Shown: positions 35,143-44,711, counted from the first letter of the stretch. The stretch: 64,000 bases of DNA from an uncultured Pelagibacteraceae bacterium (GCA_902560805.1 CACENW010000005.1:1-64000), one strand, 5' to 3'. The notes: generated by a model from the letters alone, not told the origin. Numbers and translations: made by a program.

Positions 35143-36684
35143 TTACAAACTAGGAAATTGTATTTCAATCAATGCTCCTTGCTTATCTAGCCTATTGGAT
35201 GCTTCAATTTTTCCATCATGAAGTTCGACTAAATTTTTTACAATATTCAGACCTAATCCTGAATGCTCACCAAAATTTTCTGGTCTATTACTGTAAAAAC
35301 GATTAAAAATTTTTGAAGTATCTTTCTCTTTAAATCCATGTCCTTCATCTGAAATTTTAATTGTAACTTTTTTTTCTAATCCATTTGAAACGTCTACAGT
35401 TACCTCACTACCATCGTCACTAAATGAAATAGAATTATCTAATAAATTTGCAACGATTTGTTCAATCCTATTTTCAATTCCATTAATTAGATACTCTGAC
35501 TTTCCATCGTTTTGATAGTTTATACTTATATTTTTTTTGAATTTATAAATGTTATTATAATCATCAACAACAGATTGGATTATTGGTTGTATATCTATTT
35601 TTTTCATTTGCTCTTTACTAAGAGCAACTTCATCTTTCAACATTTGTGAATAATCTGTAATTAATCTTTCAATTCTTTGTACGTCATGAGTAAGAATATC
35701 TAAAAGCTTAGTCCTTTGATTTATATCTTTTGTATCTTTTAAAATTTCAGATGCACTTTTTAAAGATGCTAGTGGATTTCTTATTTCATGAACTAAATCT
35801 GTTGAGAAATTTTCTGCATGAGAAATTCGTTTTTGCAATTCATTAGTCATATCCTCCATTGAATTAGATAATAATCCTAATTCATCATTTCTATTCTTCA
35901 AATTTTCAATTCCTGTTTTACCAGAGTTTTTTTCTTTTACTTTGATTGTGTATCCAACTAAGTTTTGAATTGGTTTAATAAAATATCTGCTAAGTACAAA
36001 AGAAAAAATTAAAATTACAAAACCAACTGATATAGCCGTTCTAATTACAAATGCTCTTCTCTCATCTATAGCTGTCTTAATCTCATTGGCGTTCTCAGAG
36101 ATAACTATAAAACCTAAATCATTTTCATCACTTTTTACATTTTTAACTGTTGTAACTTTAAATTGATTTAAATTATCTTCTGTAAAAGTATAATAATTTC
36201 CATAGTTATCTGAATTTTTATATCTTTCTAATAAATCTTTAAATGAAGCCTTTGTTTCATTATTTTGAAAAGAATTATTTTCTTTGTTTTCATCTTCCTT
36301 AACTTCATCACTCAAACTTTCAAATTCAATTTTATCTAATCGTGTTGAAAAAGATCGTGGATCAAGATCTAAAGTATCAGTATCACCAATTAATTCTAAT
36401 TTATTGTCAAAGAAAATAACTCTGTCTAAATTTTGAAAAATAAATCTTGTAGAAAATAAAAATTTTCTAATATCATTTTCCTGAAATTTTATATTCAATC
36501 TTTTAATATTATCAGTCGTATTATTAATAATATTAATATGATCTTCAGATTTTTTTTTTAATAAACTTGATTCAATATTTGTAAGATAAGTAATTGTAAA
36601 TAAACCAATAATTGTAAATATTACTAAGTTTATAAAAAGAAATTTTTTAAGTATTGAAAGTGTCTTTAAGTATTTACTAAACAT
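35143..36684 (-). CDS. chvG: Sensor histidine kinase, ChvG-type
   Basis: A 513-residue membrane sensor. It has an N-terminal membrane helix (about 13-30), a periplasmic domain, a second helix near residues 210-230, then HAMP, a HisKA box with HEIRNPLASL (His near residue 295) and an HATPase region with DNSISFSDDG and SGLGLNIVKNL. In alphaproteobacteria ChvG senses acid or envelope state. Its start overlaps chvI (TGATG), so both are made together. Confidence 0.87.
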   Translation of the reverse strand: MFSKYLKTLSILKKFLFINLVIFTIIGLFTITYLTNIESSLLKKKSEDHINIINNTTDNIKRLNIKFQENDIRKFLFSTRFIFQNLDRVIFFDNKLELIGDTDTLDLDPRSFSTRLDKIEFESLSDEVKEDENKENNSFQNNETKASFKDLLERYKNSDNYGNYYTFTEDNLNQFKVTTVKNVKSDENDLGFIVISENANEIKTAIDERRAFVIRTAISVGFVILIFSFVLSRYFIKPIQNLVGYTIKVKEKNSGKTGIENLKNRNDELGLLSNSMEDMTNELQKRISHAENFSTDLVHEIRNPLASLKSASEILKDTKDINQRTKLLDILTHDVQRIERLITDYSQMLKDEVALSKEQMKKIDIQPIIQSVVDDYNNIYKFKKNISINYQNDGKSEYLINGIENRIEQIVANLLDNSISFSDDGSEVTVDVSNGLEKKVTIKISDEGHGFKEKDTSKIFNRFYSNRPENFGEHSGLGLNIVKNLVELHDGKIEASNRLDKQGALIEIQFPSL

Positions 36685-37391
36685 CAGCTAACATTCCATC
36701 TATATCCACTACCATATCTAGTTTCAATAGCTGAAAAATCAGGATCTACTTTTTTGAATTTTTTTCTTATTCTTTTGACGTGACTATCAATAGTTCTGTC
36801 TTCTATATCTGTATCTTCTCTATAAGCAATATCCATTAGCTGAGCTCTTTCTTTGATTATCCCAGGTCTTTTAGCCAATTCTTTAACAATCAAAAATTCA
36901 GTAGTTGTTAATTTGTCTGGTAATTGTTTACCATTCCACTCGCATTCAAGCTGAGATGGGTCAAGTTTTAATCTACCATGCGAAATTAAGCTTTTATTTT
37001 CTTCTAATATATTGTTTGAGTCTTTTTTTCTTAACTGAACTCTTATTCTTTCAATCAAAACTTTAATTGAAAAACCTCCTGATTTTTTTACAAAATCATC
37101 TGCACCTAATTTTAATCCTAGTAACTCATCAATTTCATCATCTTTAGAAGTTAAAAATATTACTGGAAGTGAAGTTTTTTTTCTTAATTTTTTAAGTAAT
37201 TCTTCTCCATCCATTTTTGGCATTTTAATATCAATTACTGCTAAGTCAGGTGGCATTCTAGTAAGGCCGATTAATGCACTCTCTCCATCAATATATGTTT
37301 GAACTTTGAAACCCTCTTTTTCTAAAGCAATACTAAGACTTGTTAGTATGTTTCTATCGTCATCAATTAAAGCTATAGTTTGTGTTTGCAT
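36684..37391 (-). CDS. chvI: Response regulator, ChvI-type (OmpR family)
   Basis: A 235-residue regulator. The receiver domain has the acidic pair near Asp10-Asp12, the phosphoacceptor Asp54 in AVIDIKMP and a conserved lysine in DDFVKKSG. The C-terminal winged-helix domain contains LTTTEFLIVKELAKRPG and DRTIDSHVKRIRKKF, and ends GSGYRWN. It is the first gene of the chvI-chvG pair. A 55-base gap to polA may hold its promoter. Confidence 0.9.
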   Translation of the reverse strand: MQTQTIALIDDDRNILTSLSIALEKEGFKVQTYIDGESALIGLTRMPPDLAVIDIKMPKMDGEELLKKLRKKTSLPVIFLTSKDDEIDELLGLKLGADDFVKKSGGFSIKVLIERIRVQLRKKDSNNILEENKSLISHGRLKLDPSQLECEWNGKQLPDKLTTTEFLIVKELAKRPGIIKERAQLMDIAYREDTDIEDRTIDSHVKRIRKKFKKVDPDFSAIETRYGSGYRWNVS

Positions 37392-37446
37392 TCTTATTTT
37401 TTATATAAAAATATTAAATTGTTCTAAATTAGGCAATTAAATATAA

Positions 37447-40221
37447 TTAGTGAAGCATTCCCCAATTATCACCAACATTTACATCAACTGTTAAAGGGGT
37501 AGAAAAGGAATGATAATCACTTTGGGTAACACTGGTCATCTCATTCTGTATTAAGTTGACCATTGCCTTTTCCTCTTTTTTTGGGACTTCGAAAATAAGC
37601 TCGTCGTGTATTTGAAGAAGTATTTTTGATTTCAAATTTTTTTCTTCATTTAATTTTTTGTGTAATCTGATCATTGCTAACCTCATAACTTCAGATGCTG
37701 ACCCTTGAATTGGAGCATTAATTGCTGCTCTCTCTTGAAAATTTCTAACATTAAAATTTTTATCATTTATTCCATTAAAATGAGATCTTCTTCCAAATAT
37801 ATTATTTACATAGCCACTTTTCCGGCAAAACTTAATTGTGCTATCCATATAAACTTTAATTTCAGGAAATTTAGCAAAATAAGATTCAAGAAATTCTTCA
37901 GCTTCATAATTAGAAACATTTATTTGTTTGGCTAGACCATACTGAGAAATACCATAAATTATTCCAAAGTTTATTGCTTTGGCTTTCCTTCTATGGTCTT
38001 GATTTACTTTTTTAATATCAATATTAAATATTTGGCTCGCTGTTAATGAGTGAATATCCTCATTATTTTTGAAAGCTTTTTTAAGTTCTTTAACATCTGC
38101 AAGATCTGCTAAAATTCTCATCTCAATTTGATTATAATCTGCAGATACCAATAAATGATCTTTTTTAGCCTTAAACGCTTTTCTTATATCTTTTCCATCT
38201 TCTGATTTAATTGGAATATTTTGTAAATTTGGATCACTTGAAGCTAATCTGCCTGTGGTTGTTGCTGCCAATAAAAAAGATGTATGAACTCTTTTTGTGT
38301 GAGGGTTAATATGTTCTGGCAAAGCATCTGAGTAAGTATTTTTTAATTTAGAAACCTGTCTCCAATCTAATATTAATTTTGGAAATTCATGACCTTTGAA
38401 GGCTAGATCTTCTAAAACACTTGCACTTGTTGCGAAACTTCCTTTTTTTGTTTTTTTTGTTCCTGCAATCTTAAGATCATTGTATATAATTTCTCCCAAT
38501 TGTTTTGGTGAAGCAATGTTAAATTCTTTCTTGGAAATTTTAAAAACTTCTTTTTCAATTTTTTTGATTTTCTTATCAAATTTAGAAGAAAGAGAATTTA
38601 AAAATTTACTATCTACTTCAACACCTTCGATTTCCATAAATGCGAGTATTTTAATCAGTGGTTTTTCAAAAATTTCATAGATATTAAATAATTTTTCAGA
38701 TTTTAAGCTTTTGATAAACTTTTTATATAGCCTGAAAGTAATGTCTGCATCTTCTGCTGCATAATTTTTTGCTGCTTCTAACGCTACTTCGCTAAAATTT
38801 ATTTCTTTTTTACCAGTTCCAACAATTTCTTTAAATGAAATTGTCTTATGTCCTAGATGAATATCTGAAAGAGTATCCATATTATGTCTATTCTTTCCAG
38901 CATCTAAAACATAAGACATAAGCATAGTATCTTCCATCGATGAAAGTGAAATGCCAAGTTTATAAAAAACTATAAAATCAAATTTAATATTTTGACCAAT
39001 TTTTTTAACACTTGGGTCCTCTAATAAATTTTTTAATTTATCGATAACACTTTTTTTATTTAAACAATTAGAAGATTTATGACCAACTGGTATATAACAA
39101 GCTTTTCCAATTTTTGAACAAAGTGAAATTCCAACTAAATCAGCTTGATGAGGGTCTAACGAGTTGGTTTCTGTATCAACTGCAACCTCACCTACTTCTT
39201 CAGCTTCTTCTATCCATTTATCAATTTCATTAATATCTGTAATTAGATGATAATCTTTATTATTAATTGGTTTTTGTTTTTCACTAGATTTGAAATTATT
39301 TTCAGATCCAGATAACTTTGGTTCTCCATAAGCTGAAATTGCAGAACTTAACAATCTGTTAAATTCCATTTCTCTTAAAAATTTATAAAGTTTACCTTTA
39401 TCGACCTCTTTAAGTTTAAATTCTGTTAAGTTTTTATTTACTGGTGACTTATGATCTAATGTTACAAGTTTTTTACTAATTAAAGCTTTATCTTTATTCT
39501 CTATTAAAGTTTCTCTTCTTTTGTTCTGCTTAATCTCATGGGCAGAGTCTAATAATTTTTCTAAAGTACCATATTTATTAATAAGTTCTGCAGCTGTTTT
39601 TACTCCTATTCCAGGAACACCTGGTACGTTGTCACTACTATCGCCAGCTAAAGATTGAACATCTATAACTTTTGAAGCATCAACACCAAACTTTTTAATT
39701 ACATCCTCCTCATTGATAAATTTATTTTTCATAGGGTCAAATATTCGAACACCTTTTTTATAAAGTTGCATTAAATCTTTATCTGATGAAACGATTGTAA
39801 CTTTGGCCCCTTTTTTAAGAATTTGATCAACGTATGTAGCTATGAGATCATCAGCTTCATAGTTTGGTAAATCCACAGAAGGTAAGTTAAATGCTAAAAC
39901 TGATTTTCTAATATACTCAAACTGTGGTGCTAGATCATCAGGGGCTTCTGATCGATTAGCTTTATAATCACTATAAATTTCATTTCTAAAAGTCTTTCTG
40001 GCTGAGTCAAAAATTACTGCAAAATGAGTTGGCTTTTGTAGATTTTGATTAGATTTTGAGTCTTCTAATAATTTAAACAACATGCTGCAAAATCCACTTA
40101 CAGCACCTGTAGGTAGTCCATCGCTTTTTCTAGTTAATGGTGGTAAAGCATAATAAGCTCTAAAAATATAACCAGAGCCATCTATTAAATAAAAATGATC
40201 TGTTTTTTGTATTTTATTCAT
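37447..40221 (-). CDS. polA: DNA polymerase I
   Basis: From the ATG at 40221 the protein has 924 residues; a TTG at 40233 is a less likely start. It has all three domains: the 5' nuclease (YLIDGSGYIFRAYYAL to GDSSDNVPGVPGIG), a 3'-5' exonuclease domain keeping the acidic motif VDTETNSLDP, and the family A polymerase with SADYNQIEMRILA, KAINFGIIYGIS and QIHDELIFEVP. It fills gaps after Okazaki primer removal and in repair. Confidence 0.95.
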   Translation of the reverse strand: MNKIQKTDHFYLIDGSGYIFRAYYALPPLTRKSDGLPTGAVSGFCSMLFKLLEDSKSNQNLQKPTHFAVIFDSARKTFRNEIYSDYKANRSEAPDDLAPQFEYIRKSVLAFNLPSVDLPNYEADDLIATYVDQILKKGAKVTIVSSDKDLMQLYKKGVRIFDPMKNKFINEEDVIKKFGVDASKVIDVQSLAGDSSDNVPGVPGIGVKTAAELINKYGTLEKLLDSAHEIKQNKRRETLIENKDKALISKKLVTLDHKSPVNKNLTEFKLKEVDKGKLYKFLREMEFNRLLSSAISAYGEPKLSGSENNFKSSEKQKPINNKDYHLITDINEIDKWIEEAEEVGEVAVDTETNSLDPHQADLVGISLCSKIGKACYIPVGHKSSNCLNKKSVIDKLKNLLEDPSVKKIGQNIKFDFIVFYKLGISLSSMEDTMLMSYVLDAGKNRHNMDTLSDIHLGHKTISFKEIVGTGKKEINFSEVALEAAKNYAAEDADITFRLYKKFIKSLKSEKLFNIYEIFEKPLIKILAFMEIEGVEVDSKFLNSLSSKFDKKIKKIEKEVFKISKKEFNIASPKQLGEIIYNDLKIAGTKKTKKGSFATSASVLEDLAFKGHEFPKLILDWRQVSKLKNTYSDALPEHINPHTKRVHTSFLLAATTTGRLASSDPNLQNIPIKSEDGKDIRKAFKAKKDHLLVSADYNQIEMRILADLADVKELKKAFKNNEDIHSLTASQIFNIDIKKVNQDHRRKAKAINFGIIYGISQYGLAKQINVSNYEAEEFLESYFAKFPEIKVYMDSTIKFCRKSGYVNNIFGRRSHFNGINDKNFNVRNFQERAAINAPIQGSASEVMRLAMIRLHKKLNEEKNLKSKILLQIHDELIFEVPKKEEKAMVNLIQNEMTSVTQSDYHSFSTPLTVDVNVGDNWGMLH

Positions 40222-40332
40222 GAAGATTAACAAATATTACATTGCTAACAATTTCTGTATATAAAAAAATAAAATTAAATCTTTAAGCTAATATAACTAG
40301 ATTATTTTTTATATTTTGAGTATTATTTTGTC

Positions 40333-40884
40333 ATGGAACTTACAAAAAACTTAACGCAAACAAAAATCGTAAAATCTTTGTTAGCTGTGATTCTAGGTTC
40401 AATTGCTTTAACTATCTCTGCAAAAATTAAAATTCCATTTTATCCAGTTCCAATGACGATGCAGACATTTGTTGTTTTATTCCTAGGTATAAGCTTAGGT
40501 TATAAAATTGGTTTAGCTTCTGTGGGTTTATATTTATTAGAGGGTATTGCAGGATTGCCTGTATTTTCAAATTCTCCTGAAAAAGGAATTGGTATAGTTT
40601 ATTTTACAGGCCCAACGATGGGTTATTTAATTGGTTTTTTGACTGCCTGTTATTTAGCCTCAAAAATTAATACAAAAGATAATTTAATAAGTATTTTAAT
40701 TAAATTAGTTATTGCAACCTCTACAATCTATATCTTGGGCTTAATATGGCTAGGAACATTAATTGGTTGGGATAAACCAATATTTACATTAGGTGCAAAA
40801 CCATTTTTATTAGCAGAATTGTTTAAAATTATTATTTTAACATTAATTACTAAAAAAATAATTAAAATTAGAAATATTATCTAG
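40333..40884 (+). CDS. bioY: Biotin transporter BioY
   Basis: A 183-residue membrane protein with six hydrophobic segments and the BioY hallmarks IPFYPVPMTMQTF and FTGPTMGYLIGF. BioY is the substrate-binding S component of ECF importers and can take up biotin alone in some bacteria. No ECF ATPase genes are nearby. The upstream 99 bases show no riboswitch. Its 3' end overlaps the converging regulator by eight bases. Confidence 0.92.
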   Translation: MELTKNLTQTKIVKSLLAVILGSIALTISAKIKIPFYPVPMTMQTFVVLFLGISLGYKIGLASVGLYLLEGIAGLPVFSNSPEKGIGIVYFTGPTMGYLIGFLTACYLASKINTKDNLISILIKLVIATSTIYILGLIWLGTLIGWDKPIFTLGAKPFLLAELFKIIILTLITKKIIKIRNII

Positions 40885-41440
40885 GAGATCTTTTAGAAAG
40901 AATTCTTTGAAGAGTTCTTCTGTGCATCTTCAGTCTTCGAGCAGTTTCGGAAACATTCCTATTACATAATTCAAACACTCTGTGAATATGTTCCCATTTA
41001 ACTCTATCTGCTGACATTGGATTTTCTGGTGGTGCAGCCTTTTTAGCTGGGTCTGCCAACAATGCCTTTTCTACATCTTCTGCATCTGCTGGTTTTGCTA
41101 AGTAGTCAATTGCGCCTTCTTTAATAGCTGCAACTGCAGTAGGAATATTTCCATAACCCGTAAGCATTATAATTCGACTATCATTGTTAGAAGATTGAAT
41201 TTCCTTAACAACCTCAAGACCATTACCATCTCCAAGTCTTAAGTCTACAACTGCAAAACCTGGCTTTTTACTTTTAACGGATTCAACTCCCTTTTGTACA
41301 CTCTCAGCTTGAAAAACTTCAAATCCTTTCTTTTCCATAGCTCTTGCCAATCTTTCTCTAAAAGGATTGTCATCATCTACTATTAAAAGCGTCTTATTTT
41401 CGAATTCGCTTAAATTTTGTAATTTGGCTTCATTTTTCAT
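40877..41440 (-). CDS. regA: ActR/RegA/PrrA-type redox response regulator
   Basis: A 187-residue regulator with a receiver domain (acidic DDD at 22-24, phosphoacceptor Asp66 in AVVDLRLGDG, lysine in YLAKPAD), a proline-rich linker and a C-terminal Fis-type helix-turn-helix (NVSETARRLKMHRRTLQRIL). This matches ActR/RegA/PrrA, redox-responsive global regulators of alphaproteobacteria. The partner kinase is not in this window. It is divergent from the polyamine operon across 165 bases. Confidence 0.9.
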   Translation of the reverse strand: MKNEAKLQNLSEFENKTLLIVDDDNPFRERLARAMEKKGFEVFQAESVQKGVESVKSKKPGFAVVDLRLGDGNGLEVVKEIQSSNNDSRIIMLTGYGNIPTAVAAIKEGAIDYLAKPADAEDVEKALLADPAKKAAPPENPMSADRVKWEHIHRVFELCNRNVSETARRLKMHRRTLQRILSKRSPR

Positions 41441-41451
41441 GTCCCTTATAT
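41424..41451 (+). promoter_or_regulatory. Candidate promoter for the polyamine operon leader
   Basis: TTGGCT (41424-41429) and TTATAT (41446-41451) are 16 bases apart and would start RNA near 41458, just before the leader. The -35 element lies inside the start of the divergent regA gene. The match to the sigma-70 consensus is moderate. Confidence 0.35.
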
Positions 41452-41477
41452 GGGGTCAAAATCTAATATTACAATAT

Positions 41478-41578
41478 ATGAAAATTAAGCAAATCAGCCT
41501 TGAATTATTTGCTTTACATTGCCTGTGTTTACATTATATGGCTCAAATTATTAAAGTTTTATTAAAAACTTTTTTTTA
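41478..41578 (+). promoter_or_regulatory. Attenuator-like leader of the ornithine decarboxylase operon
   Basis: The leader holds an 8-bp hairpin, AAGCAAAT (41487-41494) with ATTTGCTT (41507-41514), and its loop AGCC (41496-41499) can pair with GGCT at 41540-41543 to make a pseudoknot. An intrinsic terminator follows at 41553-41577. A 34-codon open frame, ATG at 41478 to TAA at 41582, runs through both elements but has no clear ribosome site. Premature termination controlled by a ligand or by leader translation is inferred. The speF-type leaders of alphaproteobacterial ornithine decarboxylases are the obvious comparison. Confidence 0.5.
41553..41577 (+). terminator. Intrinsic terminator inside the ODC leader
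   Basis: AAAGTTTT (41553-41560) pairs with AAAACTTT (41565-41572) over a four-base loop, followed by an uninterrupted T-run (through 41577). It stands 29 bases before the ODC start and downstream of no other rightward gene, so it must act on the leader transcript itself. Confidence 0.65.
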
Positions 41579-41605
41579 TTAAATTTTTTTTTGGAGGCAT
41601 ATGAT

Positions 41606-42790
41606 ATGCAAAAATTTAAGTCAGTTGAAGAACTTATAAATCAACTGAAACCTGAAAAACCTGTTTATTGTATTAGGAAGAAATCCATAGAGTCTTCAGT
41701 TAAATTTTTCTTAGATAAGTTCCCTGGAAAAATATTATATGCAGTCAAAACAAACCCACATCCTGAAGTTATTCAAACCATTTTAAAAACAGGTGTAAAC
41801 CAATTTGATGTTGCCTCAATTGAAGAAATTAAGGCCATAAGAAAACTAACTCAAAATGCAAAATGCTCTTACATGCATACTGTAAAAAGCAGAGAAAGTA
41901 TAAAAGAAGCCTATTTTAATTATGGTGTAAAAACTTTCTCATTAGATACTAAAGAAGAGTTAATTAAAATTATTGAAAGTACAAATAATGCAAAAGATTT
42001 AGAATTATTTGTTAGAGTTGCTGTTTCAAATGAGCATGCTGAAATTGATTTATCTAAAAAGTTTGGAGCACTAACATCTGAAGCTGTAGGATTACTAAGA
42101 TTAGTAAAACAATATGCAAAAAAAATTGGCTTAAGTTTTCATGTAGGATCGCAGTGTATGCATCCAATTTCATACGCCAAAGGCATAAATGAAATTGGAA
42201 ATATAATTAAAAAAACAAAAATAATACCTGATACAATAAATGTTGGTGGGGGATTTCCTACAATTTATCCAGATTTAATTCCTCAATCGTTGGATGAATA
42301 TTTCAATGAAATTAAAAAAAGTTTATCTAATTTAAAATTAGAGAAGCTACCAGAGATAATTTGTGAACCAGGAAGAGCATTAGTTGCAGAAAGTGGCTCA
42401 ACAATTGTTAAAGTTAATCTAAGAAAAAAACAAAAACTTTATATAAATGATGGAACATATGGAACCCTATTTGATGCAGGGACACCTAACTTAGTTTATC
42501 CATCTAAAATGATTAAAGAAAATTCTAATAAAATAATTTCAAAAAAATTCACTGCTTTTGATTTCTTTGGTCCTACTTGTGATAGCATGGATTATATGAA
42601 AGGACCTTTTTTATTACCAAATAATGTTAAGGAAAATGACTACATAGAGCTTGGTCAACTTGGAGCATATGGATTAACGTTTAGAACACAATTCAATGGT
42701 TACTATTCAAATGAAATTTATGAAGTTGAAGATAAACCAATAATGTCAATGTATGAAAAAGACGTTAACAGCGCTCATATGGTTGCTTAA
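41606..42790 (+). CDS. Ornithine/lysine decarboxylase family enzyme (PLP fold type III)
   Basis: With the ATG at 41606 the protein has 394 residues. That ATG lies eight bases after GGAGG (41593-41597); a TTG at 41591 would overlap the ribosome site and is rejected. It carries the PLP lysine in ILYAVKTNPHP (Lys48), FHVGSQC, the glycine-rich NVGGGFP, CEPGRALVAESG and the catalytic cysteine in GPTCDSMD. Ornithine decarboxylase giving putrescine is the likely activity; lysine could also be used. Its stop overlaps the next ATG by one base. Confidence 0.85.
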   Translation: MQKFKSVEELINQLKPEKPVYCIRKKSIESSVKFFLDKFPGKILYAVKTNPHPEVIQTILKTGVNQFDVASIEEIKAIRKLTQNAKCSYMHTVKSRESIKEAYFNYGVKTFSLDTKEELIKIIESTNNAKDLELFVRVAVSNEHAEIDLSKKFGALTSEAVGLLRLVKQYAKKIGLSFHVGSQCMHPISYAKGINEIGNIIKKTKIIPDTINVGGGFPTIYPDLIPQSLDEYFNEIKKSLSNLKLEKLPEIICEPGRALVAESGSTIVKVNLRKKQKLYINDGTYGTLFDAGTPNLVYPSKMIKENSNKIISKKFTAFDFFGPTCDSMDYMKGPFLLPNNVKENDYIELGQLGAYGLTFRTQFNGYYSNEIYEVEDKPIMSMYEKDVNSAHMVA

Positions 42791-43833
42791 TGTCAGACCA
42801 AAAAAATCCAGGACATAATAGAAAAAGAGATTTTTTAAAAAATCCTGTTGAACATATAGATATTACTTCATTTGACTCTAGAACAATTATTTCCTCAATG
42901 GAAAAAATGTCATTTGTATCTAGAGAAACTGCAAATGCAGCAAACATTTACAATGAAATGCTTAAAGATAAGGAATGTACAATCTTTCTTACTTTAGCAG
43001 GATCAACATCTGCAGCAGGGTGCATGAATATTTATAAAGATCTTGTTAAATACAATATGGTTGATGCAATTGTAGCAACAGGAGCATCAATTGTGGACAT
43101 GGATTTTTTTGAAGCACTTGGATTTAAACATTATCAGGGATCTCAATTTCAAGATGATACTGAATTAAGAGATAATTATATAGATAGAATTTACGACACT
43201 TATATTGATGAAGAAGAGCTTCAAATGTGTGATAAAATTATTTGTGAGATAGCGGATACTTTAGAACCAAGAAGTTATACATCAAGAGAATTTATTTTTG
43301 AAATGGGGAAATATTTAAAAAAAAATTCAAAAAAGAAAGACTCTTTAATTGAAACAGCTTACGATAATAATGTTCCTATATTTTGTCCTGCTTTCACAGA
43401 TTCAAGTGCAGGCTTTGGTCTTGTAATGCATCAAGAAAAAAATCCTAAAAAACATATGACAATAGACTCTGTTAGAGAATTTAGAGAACTTACAGAAATT
43501 AAAATTAAATCAAAAGGTTCTGGTTTATTTATGATTGGTGGGGGAGTTCCTAAAAATTTTATTCAAGATACCGTTATTTGTGCTGAACTTCTCGGTAAAA
43601 ATGTAGATATGCATAAGTATGCAGTACAAATTACAGTTGCTGATAGTAGAGATGGTGCGTGCAGTAGCTCTACATTAAAAGAAGCAAGTTCTTGGGGTAA
43701 GGTGGATATCACTAAAGAACAAATGGTATTTGCTGAAGCGACAAGCGTATTACCACTAATAGCTAGTGATGCTTACCACAAAGGCGAGTGGAAAAATAGA
43801 GAACGAAAAAACTTCACAAAAATATTTATATAA
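42790..43833 (+). CDS. Deoxyhypusine-synthase-like protein (probable homospermidine/polyamine synthase)
   Basis: A 347-residue member of the deoxyhypusine synthase family. It keeps the NAD-binding block AGSTSAAGCMNIYKDLV, the region QITVADSRDGACSSST and the WGK motif (EASSWGKVD) that carries the active-site lysine of eukaryotic DHS. Bacteria lack eIF5A, so the protein cannot make hypusine; relatives have been recruited as homospermidine synthases. Coupling to ornithine decarboxylase (TAATG) supports a polyamine product made from putrescine. Confidence 0.82.
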   Translation: MSDQKNPGHNRKRDFLKNPVEHIDITSFDSRTIISSMEKMSFVSRETANAANIYNEMLKDKECTIFLTLAGSTSAAGCMNIYKDLVKYNMVDAIVATGASIVDMDFFEALGFKHYQGSQFQDDTELRDNYIDRIYDTYIDEEELQMCDKIICEIADTLEPRSYTSREFIFEMGKYLKKNSKKKDSLIETAYDNNVPIFCPAFTDSSAGFGLVMHQEKNPKKHMTIDSVREFRELTEIKIKSKGSGLFMIGGGVPKNFIQDTVICAELLGKNVDMHKYAVQITVADSRDGACSSSTLKEASSWGKVDITKEQMVFAEATSVLPLIASDAYHKGEWKNRERKNFTKIFI

Positions 43834-43835
43834 AA

Positions 43836-44711
43836 TTGAAATATTTATCAAACAAGCATGGTTTCTTAGGAATTGATAATAAATTCAACTTCAAAGAAAA
43901 AGTAGTAATTGTTCCATTTGGGCTTGAAAAAACAGTTAGTTATGGCAGTGGCACAAAAAATGGACCAAAGGAAATTATCAAAGCTTCTCATCAAGTTGAG
44001 CTTTATGATGAGGAATTAAATTGTGAACCTTACAAAAAGATAGGTATCAAAACATTAAAACCGTTTAAAATAGATAAAAATATTAAATTAGCATTAAATA
44101 AAATTTCTAAAATCAATGGAGAAATTTTAAATAAAAAACTATTTCCAATGACTTTTGGTGGTGAACATTCAATCACACCAGGATGCATTGTTCCTTTTAC
44201 AAAAAAATTTAAGAATATTTGTCTTTTACATTTTGATGCTCACGCAGATTTACGTCAAAGTTATAATGGTGAAAAATTTTCACATGCATCAGCAATAAGA
44301 AGATGTTTAGATTATAAAAATGTATCTTTAATTTCTTTTGGAATAAGAAATATATCAGAAAGTGAAATTCCATATTTGAAAAAAAATTCAAATAGAATAG
44401 ATATTTTTTGGGCAAAAGATAAAAAAAGATGGAATTTAAATAAATTCAAAAAATTAATAAAAAACAAGACTGTTTACTTAACGTTTGATGTAGACGGATT
44501 AGACTCAAGTATTATGCCAGCTACTGGAACACCTGAACCAGGTGGATTATTGTGGGATGAAACATTAGAGATAATTAGAATTGCTGCGAAAAATTCAAAT
44601 ATAGTTGGAGCTGACATTAATGAACTTTCTCCAATTAAAGGATTTAACTCCTATAATTTTCTTGTTGCTAAATTAGCTTATAAAATTTTATCTTACAAAT
44701 TTTTATATTAA
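43836..44711 (+). CDS. speB: Agmatinase/arginase-family ureohydrolase
   Basis: A 291-residue binuclear manganese hydrolase starting at TTG two bases after the DHS-like gene. Metal ligands are visible in GGEH (108-111), HFDAHADLR (132-140) and YLTFDVDGLDSS. The C-terminal TPEPGGLLWDE is typical of the agmatinase branch. It probably converts agmatine or a related guanidino compound to putrescine and urea, giving the operon a second route to putrescine. Its stop shares TTAA with the converging transporter. Confidence 0.83.
   Translation: MKYLSNKHGFLGIDNKFNFKEKVVIVPFGLEKTVSYGSGTKNGPKEIIKASHQVELYDEELNCEPYKKIGIKTLKPFKIDKNIKLALNKISKINGEILNKKLFPMTFGGEHSITPGCIVPFTKKFKNICLLHFDAHADLRQSYNGEKFSHASAIRRCLDYKNVSLISFGIRNISESEIPYLKKNSNRIDIFWAKDKKRWNLNKFKKLIKNKTVYLTFDVDGLDSSIMPATGTPEPGGLLWDETLEIIRIAAKNSNIVGADINELSPIKGFNSYNFLVAKLAYKILSYKFLY

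Noticed and set aside
41591..41605. TTG at 41591 as the start of ornithine decarboxylase
   Set aside because: It overlaps the GGAGG ribosome site; the ATG at 41606 has ideal spacing.
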